Made by a program: the position numbers and the translations under genes. The notes below the pieces were generated by a model. It had not been told where the DNA came from, searched no databases, and saw nothing but the letters and a program-made list of their open reading frames with translations. A DNA stretch of 64,000 nt from Diadema setosum (Eukaryota > Echinodermata > Echinoidea > Diadematoida > Diadematidae): NCBI GenBank assembly GCA_033980235.1, contig CM067070.1, positions 25,530,699 to 25,594,698 on the forward strand, read 5' to 3'. Positions within the stretch are counted from its first letter, which is position 1, and every line of letters starts with the position of its first letter. Positions 1 through 11,070 of this stretch are shown piece after piece.

Positions 1-631
1 TTCAAATATTAAAATAATCACATTACTTCAAGCCAGAGCACTGAAGCACATTCATATTACATTCACATCCTGACTGACGTCTTAATTACCTCATCATACA
101 AATATATTCAGGCTCATGCAACCATAAATAACAACCATTATATTCTATATCACATATTAACTGGGGCGTTTATCACAATTCACTCTCACTTCAGATATCA
201 TTTACACAAACGAATTATTCCAATTGAAAATGTGAAAATTACAAAAATAATGCACTTACCACTGTCTGTGGGTATCTCTAATTAATACTGACTGGGGTGG
301 CGGCCCCTGTCACCATTACCGAGTGGCCATTTACAACGTGTCACGGAAACAGCACCACAGCGTAATGTCCCCTTCACGGCCTGATGTCATACTGCCGCTC
401 CTTGCCACACATAGCACTACCGTGGCTCTACCGAGAGCGGTCTGGAATGTGTTCTATTGACATGTTAAACAGTTTGCATCAATTTACATGCTTAAGTGCT
501 TATTTACAAATTCCATGCAAATTGACCTCAGTGGAGGAGAGCGTCTGTCACTCCACTCGTGACAGCAATCAATAATCATTTGTTACTTTTGTAACAAATT
601 GCGTGAAACGCTTATTTACTATGTGGCAGTT
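1..631. other. No gene seen
   Basis: AT-rich sequence with only short unconvincing open frames. No splice-flanked exon or transposon end is recognisable before the TIR element that begins at 632. Confidence 0.6.
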
Positions 632-735
632 TAGACCCCGTTTACAGTGCCAGGCTCGGCCGCGGCCGAGCCCAGCCCCGATTCAGTGTAAACGCGCAAA
701 AGGCAAAATGCGAGGCCAAAATTGGCCTCGCATTT

Positions 736-802
736 GGCCTCGCTCTGGAGGTGGTCTCGGCCGCGGCTCGGCCGCGGCCGAGACCACCTCCAGAGCGAGG
801 CC
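736..802. repeat. Perfect 32-bp inverted repeat with a 3-nt loop
   Basis: Left arm 736-767 (starts GGCCTCGCTCTGGAGG) is the exact reverse complement of right arm 771-802, with loop TCG. The arms are GC-rich and CpG-rich, unlike the AT-rich surroundings. It is part of the 632-1187 element. Confidence 0.9.
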
Positions 803-849
803 TCTTCTTGGTGTAAACGCAAACTGGGCCAAATGCGCGGCCAATTTTA

Positions 850-1036
850 GTCTGGTTTCCAGACCCTCTGCCCGTACTATTTCGCTATTCACGATATTAA
901 CCCCCTCAACGTGGAAAACTAGTATAGTTTAAGGTGGTTTTGTCCTGCAAAGGATTTTTCCTTCGGCAAAGGCCTTTGCCCGAACGGCGACTTCGTCGCC
1001 ACGGAATCCAGTTGGCAAAGGGTCTGAAAACCAGGC
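850..1036. mobile_element. TA-flanked MITE, TAGTCTGG family (copy 1)
   Basis: TIRs read GTCTGGTTTCCAGACCCT at the left and, reverse-complemented, GCCTGGTTTTCAGACCCT at the right. Both ends are flanked by TA (848-849, 1037-1038), as expected of a Tc1/mariner-type insertion. Two relatives lie at 61723-61850 and 61936-62221. It is nested inside the 632-1187 element. Confidence 0.65.
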
Positions 1037-1785
1037 TATTCCAAATTGCGTTTGTTTACAAGCAGAGCGCCACTACGACAAAATATTGAAAGGTTTGAAT
1101 CAAAAGGGCGGCCGAGCCCAGCAGTGTAAACGGACAAAATTGCGAGGCTCGGCCGCGCAATTGAGGCCGGGCTGTAAACGGGGTCTATGTTTTAAATTTT
1201 AGTTCTTGTTTCAAAATTACGCTGTATCACCAGTCACGAAATCACAACGATCAAGAAAGTTATGCCAATGCTTCTCCAGTTGATATTAATGAGGTATAAT
1301 GTTACTTGGTCTAGATTTTTATGCATGAATCCGACAAATAAGAATTTCAAGAAATAAGTTGCTTCATTTGCCCCTCCAGTAGATCTAAGTCGTAATCATT
1401 CTATGTAACTCTATAATGTGGGTGTGCGCGCATGTTAGATTGTGATGCTGCCGTCCGTCCGTACTGTTATACAACATGTCCTTTTCAGAATGATTACGCG
1501 CGGGCCAAAGGTCTGGTGGCGTACTGTGCAATATGACGACTGCTTCACGCTCGTGTGTGTAATAGCGAATAAGCTTATAGTCGTATTACTTTCATTACGA
1601 TAGCATCAGGTATCTCAAAATTTATTGACAAGAATAGATTACAAAATATGGCTAGTGTTGTTTCATACACAGACCCACTGGAACATCATGTAGGCTAAAA
1701 CCCATGGTCGAGTTCTTAATGACTTCTACATCGGTGTTTTCTCTGTTCGATGCGTGTATTTATACATTCTTTTTGTATTTTATCT

Positions 1786-1790
<5 letters not shown>

Positions 1791-1848
<58 letters not shown>
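1791..1848. repeat. (TA)n microsatellite with a TATATC prefix
   Basis: An imperfect TATATC run grades into a pure TA dinucleotide run. The rest of 1188-2860 holds no recognisable gene. Parts of 1270-1500 resemble 2820-2940 (shared CAGTTGATATTAATGAGG and GTGCGCGCATGTT), so a dispersed repeat is present. Confidence 0.85.
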
Positions 1849-2863
1849 CATACATATGTATATTTACAATGAGAATGACATTCTCTGTAGTTGCTATCAG
1901 TCATGCACCTGATATGACTGGACAATTTATTTTGAGTGTTGATGAACCCATATCTAAGACGTAAGGGTTTTTCACGATTGATGTGGTTTAATCATTTCAG
2001 AATTGGGTCTAATGTATAGGATTACAGTTATTACAAAAGCAACACGTATGAAAGGTATAGATTATAAAAGAAATATACCTCATACCTCATACGTACCTAT
2101 GCTGCGAATGTCCGTCCGTGCTGGCACACTTACCTTTTGAGACTGTCTGTGTTTGGCCGTACGGCCATGCACCATGACTTTCGTATTGCGTGATTCTGTT
2201 TTAGGGTAACTCTTTTCAGCAGGTGTATAGAACTAGAGGAATAGATTGTCGGCGTGAATTATGTCGCGCATGAAGAATACTAAATTGATCTAGAAATCCG
2301 CTCTCCAGCGACTGCAGCTCACTCAATTTGAGAGGAAGTTCTCAAACTGAAATGTGAGTGAGGAGATTTAGATAGTTCTCCTTGCTTTTCTCGGAATGTT
2401 TCAGTTTTTTTTTAAAAGAAATACATGTAGAAATAAGAGTTACGTTTGTGAAAGGTAAGACGCTGTGTGCGGGGTATGGTACTTAAAACATTGTTTTTAG
2501 GAAAATAGCCGAGTATTCTTTTTTTTTGTCGGCAAACTGCAGATAGTTGTATATTTTATATATTATAATAATTATACTCTCCGTCTTTCTCATCATGGTC
2601 AACATTCTTTTTCACAACAATCTATACTAAAGCCACAAGTCATAAACTCCATTTGCTCTCTTTCCCTTGCAACGCAAATTGTCTGGATTTTTATTTATTT
2701 ATTTATTTATGTATTTTCTTGTTTGCACATAGTACTTACGTTGTGGAATGTGATTCATGTACTGCACATAGTATATTTGCATATGTATGGGAGGAAGGGC
2801 CGAGGCTTGCAATAATAGGCCTGCATCTCCAGTTGATATTAATGAGGTTGTGCGCGCATGTTG

Positions 2864-2994
2864 AAGGATGGTCCTGCCGGTCGTCCGTGCTTTTACACAA
2901 CACGTCCTTTTCCGAATGATTAGTTTTTCCACAACTAATCATTCGGAAAAGGACGTGTTGTGTAAAAGCACGGACGACCGACAGGACCATCCTT
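2864..2994. repeat. 62-bp inverted repeat with a 7-nt loop
   Basis: Left arm 2864-2925 and right arm 2933-2994 are reverse complements with one mismatch in the CTGCCGG/CCGACAG segment. The left-hand context (from 2822) resembles single-copy sequence at 1270-1500, so the right arm looks like a later inverted duplication of part of a dispersed repeat. Confidence 0.85.
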
Positions 2995-3152
2995 TGGGGG
3001 TAGAGTAGAATGATCAGGTTTGCATGAAGCCCCTTTTCATTTCTTGATATCCTTAGTATTTTCTTCACTTTCAAGTCTAATAAATTTTGAAAGGATAATG
3101 CTACTGCTTTGAAAGTTGGCATTCATCATGGACAAAAATGGACAATTTCACC

Positions 3153-3535
3153 TTAAAGGGATGGTACAGTATCGGTGGAGATGAGAATTGGGCTTTTAAC
3201 TTTTTGCGAGATACCAAGAAAACACATAAGTACAGAAAATACCATTTTAATAGGAATTCAAAGTTTATTTGATGAAAATCGGGTTTGGAATGACTGAAAC
3301 ATCCAAAAACAAAGCGATCGTAATAAAGTGTGGGTCACACACTTTATAAGAATCGCTCTTTTGGGGACATCTCAGCCATTTCAAAACCAATTTGCATCAA
3401 ATAAACGTTGAAATCATTGTAGAATTACATGCTCTTTCATATTTCATAAGAGGTTTCTCATTATCTCACCAAAAAAGTTAGGAACCTGAAATTAGGTCTC
3501 AACCAAAACTGTACGATTCCTTTAATCTGATAATC
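3153..3535. mobile_element. TTAA MITE, AAAGGGATGG family (copy 1)
   Basis: TTAA occurs at both ends (3153-3156, 3532-3535). TIRs are AGGGATGGTACAGT and, reverse-complemented, AGGAATCGTACAGT. The interior is quasi-palindromic, with CTCAGCCATTTC and ACTGAAAC segments in mirror positions. Relatives lie at 27069-27446 and 60759-61141. TTAA targets are typical of piggyBac and Kolobok elements. Confidence 0.8.
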
Positions 3536-4139
3536 CCTTTATTGTTGTTGCTCTGGTGGTTGACATCCTATGTTTTGTCCCTTTCATCACACAGCTTGAA
3601 TAGATCCTCTACTTCAGCGCCTCTTTTTTCAGTTCGCACTTTTCCAGAGTGTGTGCTTTCTTTCCAGTATTTAGGTAGGTTAGGGGAGTCCATTTGAACT
3701 GACTTATACATCATTTTAAAGCTTGGAGTCTCCTCTTTCAGAATCTGCCCTTTAATAAAAATCCATGCCTGGCGACTTGTTGTTGGTTTTGTGATGCATG
3801 GTCACAAATAATCAGAAAAAAAAAGACTATGACAAGGACAAGAACAAAAGCAGGGACGGAACAGACAGAAAATAAAACTAAAGATTGGTAAAACGAGAAA
3901 TTGAGTGAAACAAAACAAGACAACGTCTACATTCAGTTATTTGGAAATTTCATTAAGGCATGAGGAAGAACTTATAATTCTATACGACTTTGGCTTAAAG
4001 CGCAAACTCGTAATAATTTAAGGAAATACTTAAACAAAATTATTCATTTTTTTATGAAATTTGTTTATTTTCGTGTAGACAAAAGAAGATTTTTTTTTTT
4101 TTCAGTTCTGATTTGAAGGAAGGAAACGTCAGAGCATCT

Positions 4140-5040
4140 TTTAAAGTATTTTCAAGGCTGTTTCAGAACCTCGGGCCGGTGAAAACGAATGAATTTTGGG
4201 CGGGAATTGTATGTAGTAATGGTAAATGATATTCACTGGAAAGTCGAGTAGGATAATTGTGTACCGCATCATTGCAACGAAAAATTTGATCATATATTTG
4301 GGGTAAACTTTTATTATGATATTTGAACATAAATTGACCCAATTGAAATAAATATAAATCATTTGTCTTTGATAATTTATTATAACAAAACAAATTATCA
4401 GTATGAGCACGTGGATTTAAGCTGGAGATTACTCTCAACGACTTTTTCTTTGCAATAATAACATTTTCGCAAAAGGAATTGATGCGTGTTGCCCCACACT
4501 ATAGAATCCCATAATTCAAATAAAACTGGAGTAAAACATAGTTGATGAGGAAGATGGTTTAAAAAAAAAAAAATCAGTATATATTTCGTGAAATTGTTTT
4601 ACAGAAACACTGACATGATCTCTCCATTTAAGTTTATTGTCAACACAAATACCAAGACATTTTATACTATTGACTTCTTTAAGACGAATATTATCGATAA
4701 AAATGTCCCCAGGCAGTATTTCTATTGAATTACTGAAAATCATAAACTTGGATTTAGCAATACTAAGGGAAAGTTGATTTGCCGTAATCTAACGTGAAAC
4801 TTATATCAATTCTGAATTCAGGGCATGGAGAAAAAAAAATGAATTATCTGCAAACAGAAAAAACGGTAATAATTTGAAAGATCTGTGAAAATTATTTATA
4901 TAAATTATAAAGAGCAGTGGACCTAAAAATAAGATACCCAGTGGAACACCACAATTTATGCCCAACATCTCGGAGTTGATTTTGTTAAAAGTCACAAATA
5001 AAGTTCTGTCAGATAGGTATAGCTCCTGAACCACTCCAAT
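4140..5040 (-). pseudogene. LINE reverse-transcriptase fragment (CR1/Jockey-like)
   Basis: Minus-strand fragments resemble the C-terminal half of a LINE reverse transcriptase. One near 4801-5034 has GVPLGILFLGPLLF, a decayed GVPQGSxLGPLLF, and FADN in place of the catalytic FADD. One near 4516-4743 has SIKCLGICVDNKLKW, matching the thumb region. One near 4163-4438 carries the post-RT region ending in a PAQNSFVF-type segment. Frameshifts, a poly-A slippage site near 4560 and the lost catalytic Asp show it is dead. The 5' part (endonuclease and fingers) is absent, as expected for 5' truncation. Confidence 0.7.
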
Positions 5041-6002
5041 GCTTATGATAGAATTCCTGATTTACTTTATGTTATGTTTTGTTGGAAGAGAAATGAGAAT
5101 GAAATAAATGAATTGAATATATACACCCATTTGTTTTGCATCCCTACCAATTCCTCTTAAGTTGTATTTATGGTACAGTCCTCAATCTATACGCACTATG
5201 TCATCTGAGCCCTACTGTGGAGTAGTTCTGAGGCCCCAGATCAATGATAAGACTTTGAAAAGCATTGTCCAAACCTTATAAGGGGAATCAAAAAAAAATC
5301 CCTTATAAACCAATTCCCCTAAGATACTTCTTTTCCAGATGAATCACCCTATGGACGCTGATGTGTGTATATATATATATATATGATTGATAGATACCTT
5401 ATTTTCTGCAAATCAATATACATAAGTTACATAATCATGAAGATGCAGGAAGTATACAAAGTAAATTCAACGCAAAGTCGTTTGACTTGCATAAACCACG
5501 ATACATATAAGTACATAATCATGAACATGTAGGAAATATATAAAATTTATTTATTTATTTTATTTCAGTTTTATTTCCACAGGGTAGTCTCATCAAGAGC
5601 AGCAGGTCCTGCTCTTCCAGAGAGCCCTGCCCATGATAAAAATACATAAACATTCATCGTAACACAAAGTTAACCTTCATACATTATTGAACAGTAAAAC
5701 ATTAAAATCTACACACATGAATGCTTATCATAATACAGACAATCAAAATGAAATAAAATCATCTCAATACATTTGTAGATATATTTCTTTACATAGAATA
5801 AAAGTGAAATAACCCATCCCCCCCCCAACAAAAACTAATAATCACAAGCCCTCACGCCTACGTACGCACACACAATGCAGGCCACTTGGCGCAGACACGT
5901 TGGTGCACCAACCCGAAAATCTAACCCTGCCAGTTACTCCCGCGCACGCACGCACGCACGCACGCACACATGTATACCGTTACACACACACACACACACG
6001 CA

Positions 6003-6036
<34 letters not shown>

Positions 6037-6600
6037 ACACACAACACACACTCACTCATACATCGTCCCATACTTTCTTACACTCCACTTCCAAATGCAT
6101 AGCGAACTCATGCATGATACATAGTGTACCTGTATGGGGGATGCACACACACAAGCGGGAAGGTGAGACCTCCGTGAGTACCCGTGCGCCTACACTGTAC
6201 GTACACACATACACGTGCTCGCGTGTTATACACAATAATTTTCTATACATACAGTACGACAACAGTCATTCATGTGCGTGTATAAAATAGCAAGATTAAA
6301 AACAAAACAAAAATGTCACACGTCTACGATCTGTGCTTAAAACCTTCATAGAACAAAGTGGTGTGGGGAAATCACCTTCAACATGCAAATGCGGGTCAAA
6401 CAAAATGATCAAGGCACCGCTATAGACAAAATAAACAAACAAACAAACAAACAAACAAAAGAGGTACCCGCACTCCTTCCCGTGCAGGGTCACAGAAATA
6501 ACCTATATGGTATGTGTGATTTCCATGTCACCTTACCCTGAACCTTAAAGCAAAAATAATAAAATCCGAAGTTGCTGTTTAAAACACTGCAAAGATTTAC
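5041..6600. other. Repeat-rich gap without genes
   Basis: Holds a short TA run (5371-5386), an ATTTATTTATTTT-rich segment at 5546-5580 that resembles a LINE 3' tail on the minus strand, and a CA/CG-rich simple-sequence block (about 5938-6056). There is also an (AAAC)n run at 6427-6460. GTTTGACTTGCATAAACCACGATA-type sequence (about 5480) recurs in similar form near 10676. No coding signal is convincing. Confidence 0.6.
5938..6056. repeat. (CA)n/(CACG)n simple repeat
   Basis: Runs of ACGC and CA dinucleotides; open frames here simply translate as Thr-His repeats. Confidence 0.9.
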
Positions 6601-6651
6601 AGTTTTGAACGAATAACGGTAGTTTGTTGAACAGTTTTGCTCCGGTAACTG

Positions 6652-8418
6652 CTAGGTGCGAACCTTAAAATCTGTCTTACATCTTGGAATAGATAAGGGA
6701 CTATTAATAGCATATCGCGTAAAATAATATACTGGTCGTTTACTAATACATGAATTCAAATACATTGGGGCTACATTATTCAATATTTTAAAAACCATCA
6801 AACACCGTTGGTACTTAATAATTTGTTGCACTGTTTGCCAATTCAAAATACTGATAAGGTTGCTTTGTGGGGTGGAATAATCTGCACGTAATATTAATCG
6901 TGCGTACCTATTTTGTAACTTTTGCAATTTTGCGATGTTTGCTTTAGAGGTATTTCCCCATACGCTGTTACAATAATCTATATGCGGCAGTATCAACGAG
7001 TAATATAACTTTCTTAAAAGTCTCTTGGATAAATAATGCTGAACTCGTCGAATACAAACAATCGTATTTGATACCCTTTTAACGATATCATGTATGTGTG
7101 AAGACCATAGTAAATGCTTGTCAATCGTAACACCAAGGTACTTGATTTTATCTACTGATTCTAACAGATAGCTATTATATTTGATGGAAATGTCAGCATT
7201 TTGAGTTTTTCTCCTAGAGCCAAAAAGTATCGTTTTTGTTTTGGTTGCATTTAAGCACATACCATTACATTGTAACCATTGAACTACATTATTGAAATCC
7301 TTTTGCAGATTGTTTTCACATGATTGTTGATCCTTTGCCTGATTAAACAATGCCGTGTCATCTGCATACAGAGAGATATTTGTCTCCGGATGGAGATTTA
7401 GATTACAAATATCATTGACGTACAAACAAAATATCAGCGGTCCCAAAATGGAACCTTGTGGTACACCAGATCTCACTGTGAGATAGTTACTCATGGTCCC
7501 TTGTATGCTAGTACAATGTTGCCTATTTAAGAAGTATGACTTAAACCACGCCAATTCAACTCCATTAATGCCGTAACATAACATTTTTTGAAAGATCAAA
7601 TGATGAGGTATAAGATCAAAGGCCCAGCAAATCTAGGAAAACGGCACCTGTGACTCTGCCTTTGTCCATATTGTCAAGAATTTTCTCTACTATATGGGTT
7701 AAACATGTGACAGTTGAATGACCAGGGCCCCGTTGCAAGAAAGTTGCAATCAATTGCAAATAATTGCTAATTTTGAAACAACCATTCTGATTGGCTCAGG
7801 GTCTGCCCTATTAAGAAGACATGCATGCAACAATGATTTTGATTGGCCAGTGACAATCAGTTGCAAGTTGCGTTTAAACGCAAAGTTTCTAGCAACGGGG
7901 CACAGGTCTAAATCCTGATTGAAATTCGCTTAACATTGATTGTTCGTTCAGGTATGTATATAATTGCGTATCCACAGCTTTCTCAAGAATTTTGGACAAT
8001 ATTGGCAGCACGGAGATGGGTCTATGATTGTAGTTGCATTCGATTTCATCCTTTGTGAATAGGAGTTATTTTTGCTATCTTAAACTCGCTCGGAAAACAA
8101 CCATGTTCTAATGAACAATTAAACAGCTTTGTTAAAGCACCAGTTATGTAAGGAGCAGCTATTCTAAAGCAACCTTGGAGGTATATCATCAACTCCAACT
8201 GCTTTAGACGTATCAAGATGAGATAGTTCCTTAAATACAAATTCTTCCTTAAGTTCAACAAACTTAAATACATTTTCAGTCTGATGTAACGTCTTTAATG
8301 CATTTGCATTAAGATTTCGGGTGTCCGTATTACCTAAAATTTCATTTTGTACATTATTAAAAACTTTATTAAAAAGTTCAGCGACCTTTTCTTTCTCTTC
8401 TATAATTTCATTATTCAA
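6652..8418 (-). pseudogene. LINE A ORF2 reverse transcriptase region
   Basis: Reading leftward on the minus strand, fragments near 8418-8046 carry the region before the RT (SHLDTSKAVGVDDIPPRLL) and FKIAKITPIHK. The palm continues between 8040 and 7600 in broken frames with GHSTVTCL-type sequence. The 7599-6652 frame (about 315 residues) holds GVPQGSILGPLIF, the catalytic YADD in SLYADDTALF, and KIKYLGVTIDKHLLW. It ends with the conserved post-RT region. The YADD core is intact, but the upstream frames are broken and a MITE sits in the palm, so it is non-functional. Confidence 0.85.
7726..7902. mobile_element. MITE inside LINE A, 3-bp TSD (CAG)
   Basis: TIRs GGCCCCGTTGCAAGAAAGTT and, reverse-complemented, TGCCCCGTTGCTAGAAACTT. 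CAG is duplicated at 7723-7725 and 7903-7905. Removing the element and one CAG restores an uninterrupted LINE reading of the GFRPGHSTVT type. A 3-bp TSD and short TIRs suggest a PIF/Harbinger-type element. Confidence 0.8.
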
Positions 8419-8681
8419 AACAATCTTAATTTCAGAACTACAATCTTTTTTTAGGCAACAATTGTTTCAATACTCTCCATGATGATTTCATATCACAATT
8501 CTTATTACATAAATTTTTAAAATAATTTCGTTTCAGATTCTTGTTCAGAACGTTTGCTGCATTTCTCATATTTCTATACTTTTCCCAATAATGCAAACTT
8601 TTATACTTATTATATTTGCGCTTAAAATAATCACGATCACGTGCTATACTCAAATACTCATTCGTTATCCATGGTGACCCT

Positions 8682-9390
8682 TTAGACTTTCTTTTTATAG
8701 TGATGTAGGGAGCATGGCTGGCGATACACAATACCAAGTAACTTTGAATTGTGATTTTGTAGTCTTATTTCAAGCCACATCATTTCTAGCTCACTGTCTT
8801 CGAGATCACTTCTTCTTACATATGAAATATTAGCTTTTATAAAACAACTAACTCCTCCACCTTTTTCGTCTCTATCCCTCCTTTCAAAACAGTATCCATC
8901 TATGTGTAATAAAGAGTTGGATACACTTTCACAGAGCCACGTTTCTGAGATTGAAAGTATTTCATATGGGTTATTCTCCAAATATAATTTCATATCATCA
9001 ACCTTATTTCTCAAACTTCTTATATTAATATGCGAAATTTTTAATCCCTTACTTTTTGGAAATTCAGATGGAATTCTTGAGGAGTCATCATCACATGACA
9101 TTTGTGACAAATCAGCCAGGTGGGGCTGCTGATATTTAGTATTCATATCAGCGTTCCAAAATGGCATTTGTTGAAAAAGACACCTGGGACATTCCCACTT
9201 AAAAAAAATGATAAGATGTATCATTATACTGCCTAGGAGAGACACATCCACATTCAATGTGTATCCATTGAGTGCAATCTGTACAGAGTAAGGCCTTATG
9301 ATTGCATTGAACAGGTTTTTGACAAACGTTACAAAAAGATGATTCAACCATAAATAAAAACAAAAACGATTCTACATTCAAAAACAAACA
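8682..9390 (-). pseudogene. LINE A ORF2 N-terminus: PHD-like finger plus EEP endonuclease
   Basis: Reading leftward, the 9387-9199 frame has a Cys/His array of PHD type (CNVCQKP, LLCTDCTQWIHIEC). The overlapping 9347-8682 frame holds the start of an exonuclease-endonuclease-phosphatase domain: LKISHINIRSLRNKVDD, ILSISETWL (with the catalytic Glu) and RDEKGGGVSCFIK. The two parts are in different frames, so at least one frameshift has occurred. The catalytic GDFN-type and SDH-type motifs should lie further on, in the 8737-8438 region, where the sequence is too decayed for me to see them. Confidence 0.75.
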
Positions 9391-9669
9391 CTAACATCTA
9401 CCTGAAATGATATGTAGGGTAGATAGATATATACAGTAAAATAAATGTAATACATACAAGAGTTTACTAACCACTATAAGGTCGTATACAAATGCGAACA
9501 GAGGGAACTTGGACAAAATAAATGTATTGAATAATCACAACATTATGAGCTTAACTGGCATATATTTGTATACAAAATTGCGCAGATATTCCTATCAATA
9601 TATTACTTTCTTTTTTTTATGGGCTGTGGAGTATTGTAGAATTTGCTGTTGAAGCAGAAATTCTTGAGT

Positions 9670-10647
9670 TCATTTTAAGTACCTGTCTAGTTTGGTGAGG
9701 TCGTCTTCCCTTGATACAATCACACGTCCCATGTCATTACGTAGCTAGACACAAATGCGTCCATCCTGGGTCCATATTCTGCTTATTATTTTCTTGTATT
9801 TACTCCTGATCTTCCAGAACAGATCTTTTCGCTTTTTAGTGAGACTCTCATTGATGTACACTATGTTGTTTGCATTCTTGAGCTTGAACCTCGCACTATA
9901 AACACTTTCGCGTTTGCGGTAGTTGGCAAATTTCACAGTCAGGTTCCGGGTAGGTGTCCGTGAAGCGTTTTTCGTTGACGAGCCTCTGGTGGAGACGCCA
10001 CTGGCTTGGTTGTGCGTGCTCGGCTTGCCCAGTCGATGAGTACGGTCAATGTCCTCCTCGCAGATATCGACTCCGAGGTCACTTCTGCAAAATTGGATGA
10101 TTTTGGTGTCGGTATTCTCATCGGGGGTCTCGGGTATGCCACTGAAGATGAGACTGTCCGTCTAGAGTATTGCTCAGCCTCGTCATTGGCGTCTTGCAAG
10201 TCATGGATCTGCTTCCTCATTGACGTTATTTCATCATTCTGTTCGTCAATGTCAAATTTAACCGAGTCGGTTACCTCTTGGCAAATGGACTCCTTCATAT
10301 TGTGGAGCAACTTTTCTTGTATGGTACGAACAAGTTCGTTCACGAAGACATCATCTTTGAGGAGATTTTTCGATGACTTGTCTTATAGCGGAGTTCAGAC
10401 CCGTCTCGGGTGGTATCTGTGCCGAGTCATTCGTCGAAGTACTCTGTACGCACCGGTTTCGAGTCACGTGATCAGCGTACGTGTCGAGAGGCGCCGAATT
10501 TAAACACACAGGTGGTTCTTCGGCTTGGTCCGGTGCACAACTAGCGAGAGCTGGTTGTTCCTGCCCGGGCTCTATGGGGGAGCCAGTGGGCTGTTGCTGG
10601 TTGGTAGCTGCCGCCCCGCGTTTACCTTTTTGTGTTTTCCCGGTCAT
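9670..10647 (-). pseudogene. LINE A ORF1-like protein (RNA-binding), frameshifted
   Basis: The likely start is the minus-strand ATG at 10647-10645 (MTGKTQKGKRG), giving a basic, Gln/Pro-rich N-terminus. A coiled-coil-like helix follows (about 10340-10150, DEQNDEITSMRKQIHDLQ). In another frame come FSGIPE, DRTHRLGKP and VKFANYRKRESVY. The last part, KKRKDLFWKIR and IWTQDGRICV, matches the C-terminal nucleic-acid-binding region of LINE ORF1 proteins. At least two frameshifts and an in-frame stop near 9750 break it. Confidence 0.7.
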
Positions 10648-10980
10648 TTCTCTTGTTGAATTCCACCAACAGTCTTTTGACTTGCATAAACAACGATATG
10701 AAAGAAATATATTATACAATATGCATGTCTATGCAGCAGTGATAAGAATAACATTTATAGTTAAGAAACGATTATGCAGAGGGCCGCCATTATAAGCATT
10801 GCTTGAAAAGATGGCCGGCCCGAGGAAAAAATAAGCACGTACTAGATTCGTAACGATATAAATTCTGCTGCGAAGGTAGCAGGGGAAAATAAACTCTAGT
10901 GTGTGATGGTGGTGGTGGTGAATGTGTGTGCAGGTGCTTGAAGGTGCACAATGGCAGATAGGCTGGAATTTAGAATAATA

Positions 10981-11003
10981 TTTTTTTTTTTTTTTTTTTT
11001 TAC
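10981..11003 (-). repeat. Poly-A tail of LINE C (read as T on the + strand)
   Basis: An uninterrupted T run on the + strand, about 70 bp downstream (minus strand) of the LINE C stop, marks the retrotransposed 3' end. Confidence 0.75.
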
Positions 11004-11070
11004 TGAAAGAGGGGACGATATGCGTTGTTGCTATCGGGAGACCAACATTAATTGTATAATTTGTTTGTTT

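Larger units (their letters stand above)
632..1187. mobile_element. Non-autonomous TIR DNA element (TAGACCCCGTTTACAG ends), with a nested element
   Basis: The left end TAGACCCCGTTTACAG is matched by its reverse complement at 1172-1187. Subterminal GC-rich GGCCGCGGCC-type palindromes occur near both ends. There is no coding capacity. A perfect hairpin (736-802) and a second TIR element (850-1036) lie inside. I could not find a clear target-site duplication, so the superfamily is unassigned. Confidence 0.7.
6600..10800 (-). mobile_element. Two-ORF non-LTR retrotransposon (LINE A), decayed
   Basis: On the minus strand, an ORF1 relic (10647-9670) is followed after about 280 bp by an ORF2 relic (about 9390-6600) with a PHD-like zinc finger, an EEP endonuclease and a reverse transcriptase. 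Order, strand and spacing fit one LINE of about 4 kb of the CR1/L2-like group. Multiple frameshifts and stops make it inactive. A 177-bp MITE interrupts the RT region. The exact ends are not resolved. Confidence 0.75.

Noticed and set aside
603..932. A 109-residue ORF at the left end
   Set aside because: It runs through a GC-rich palindromic TIR element, and the antisense strand is equally open.
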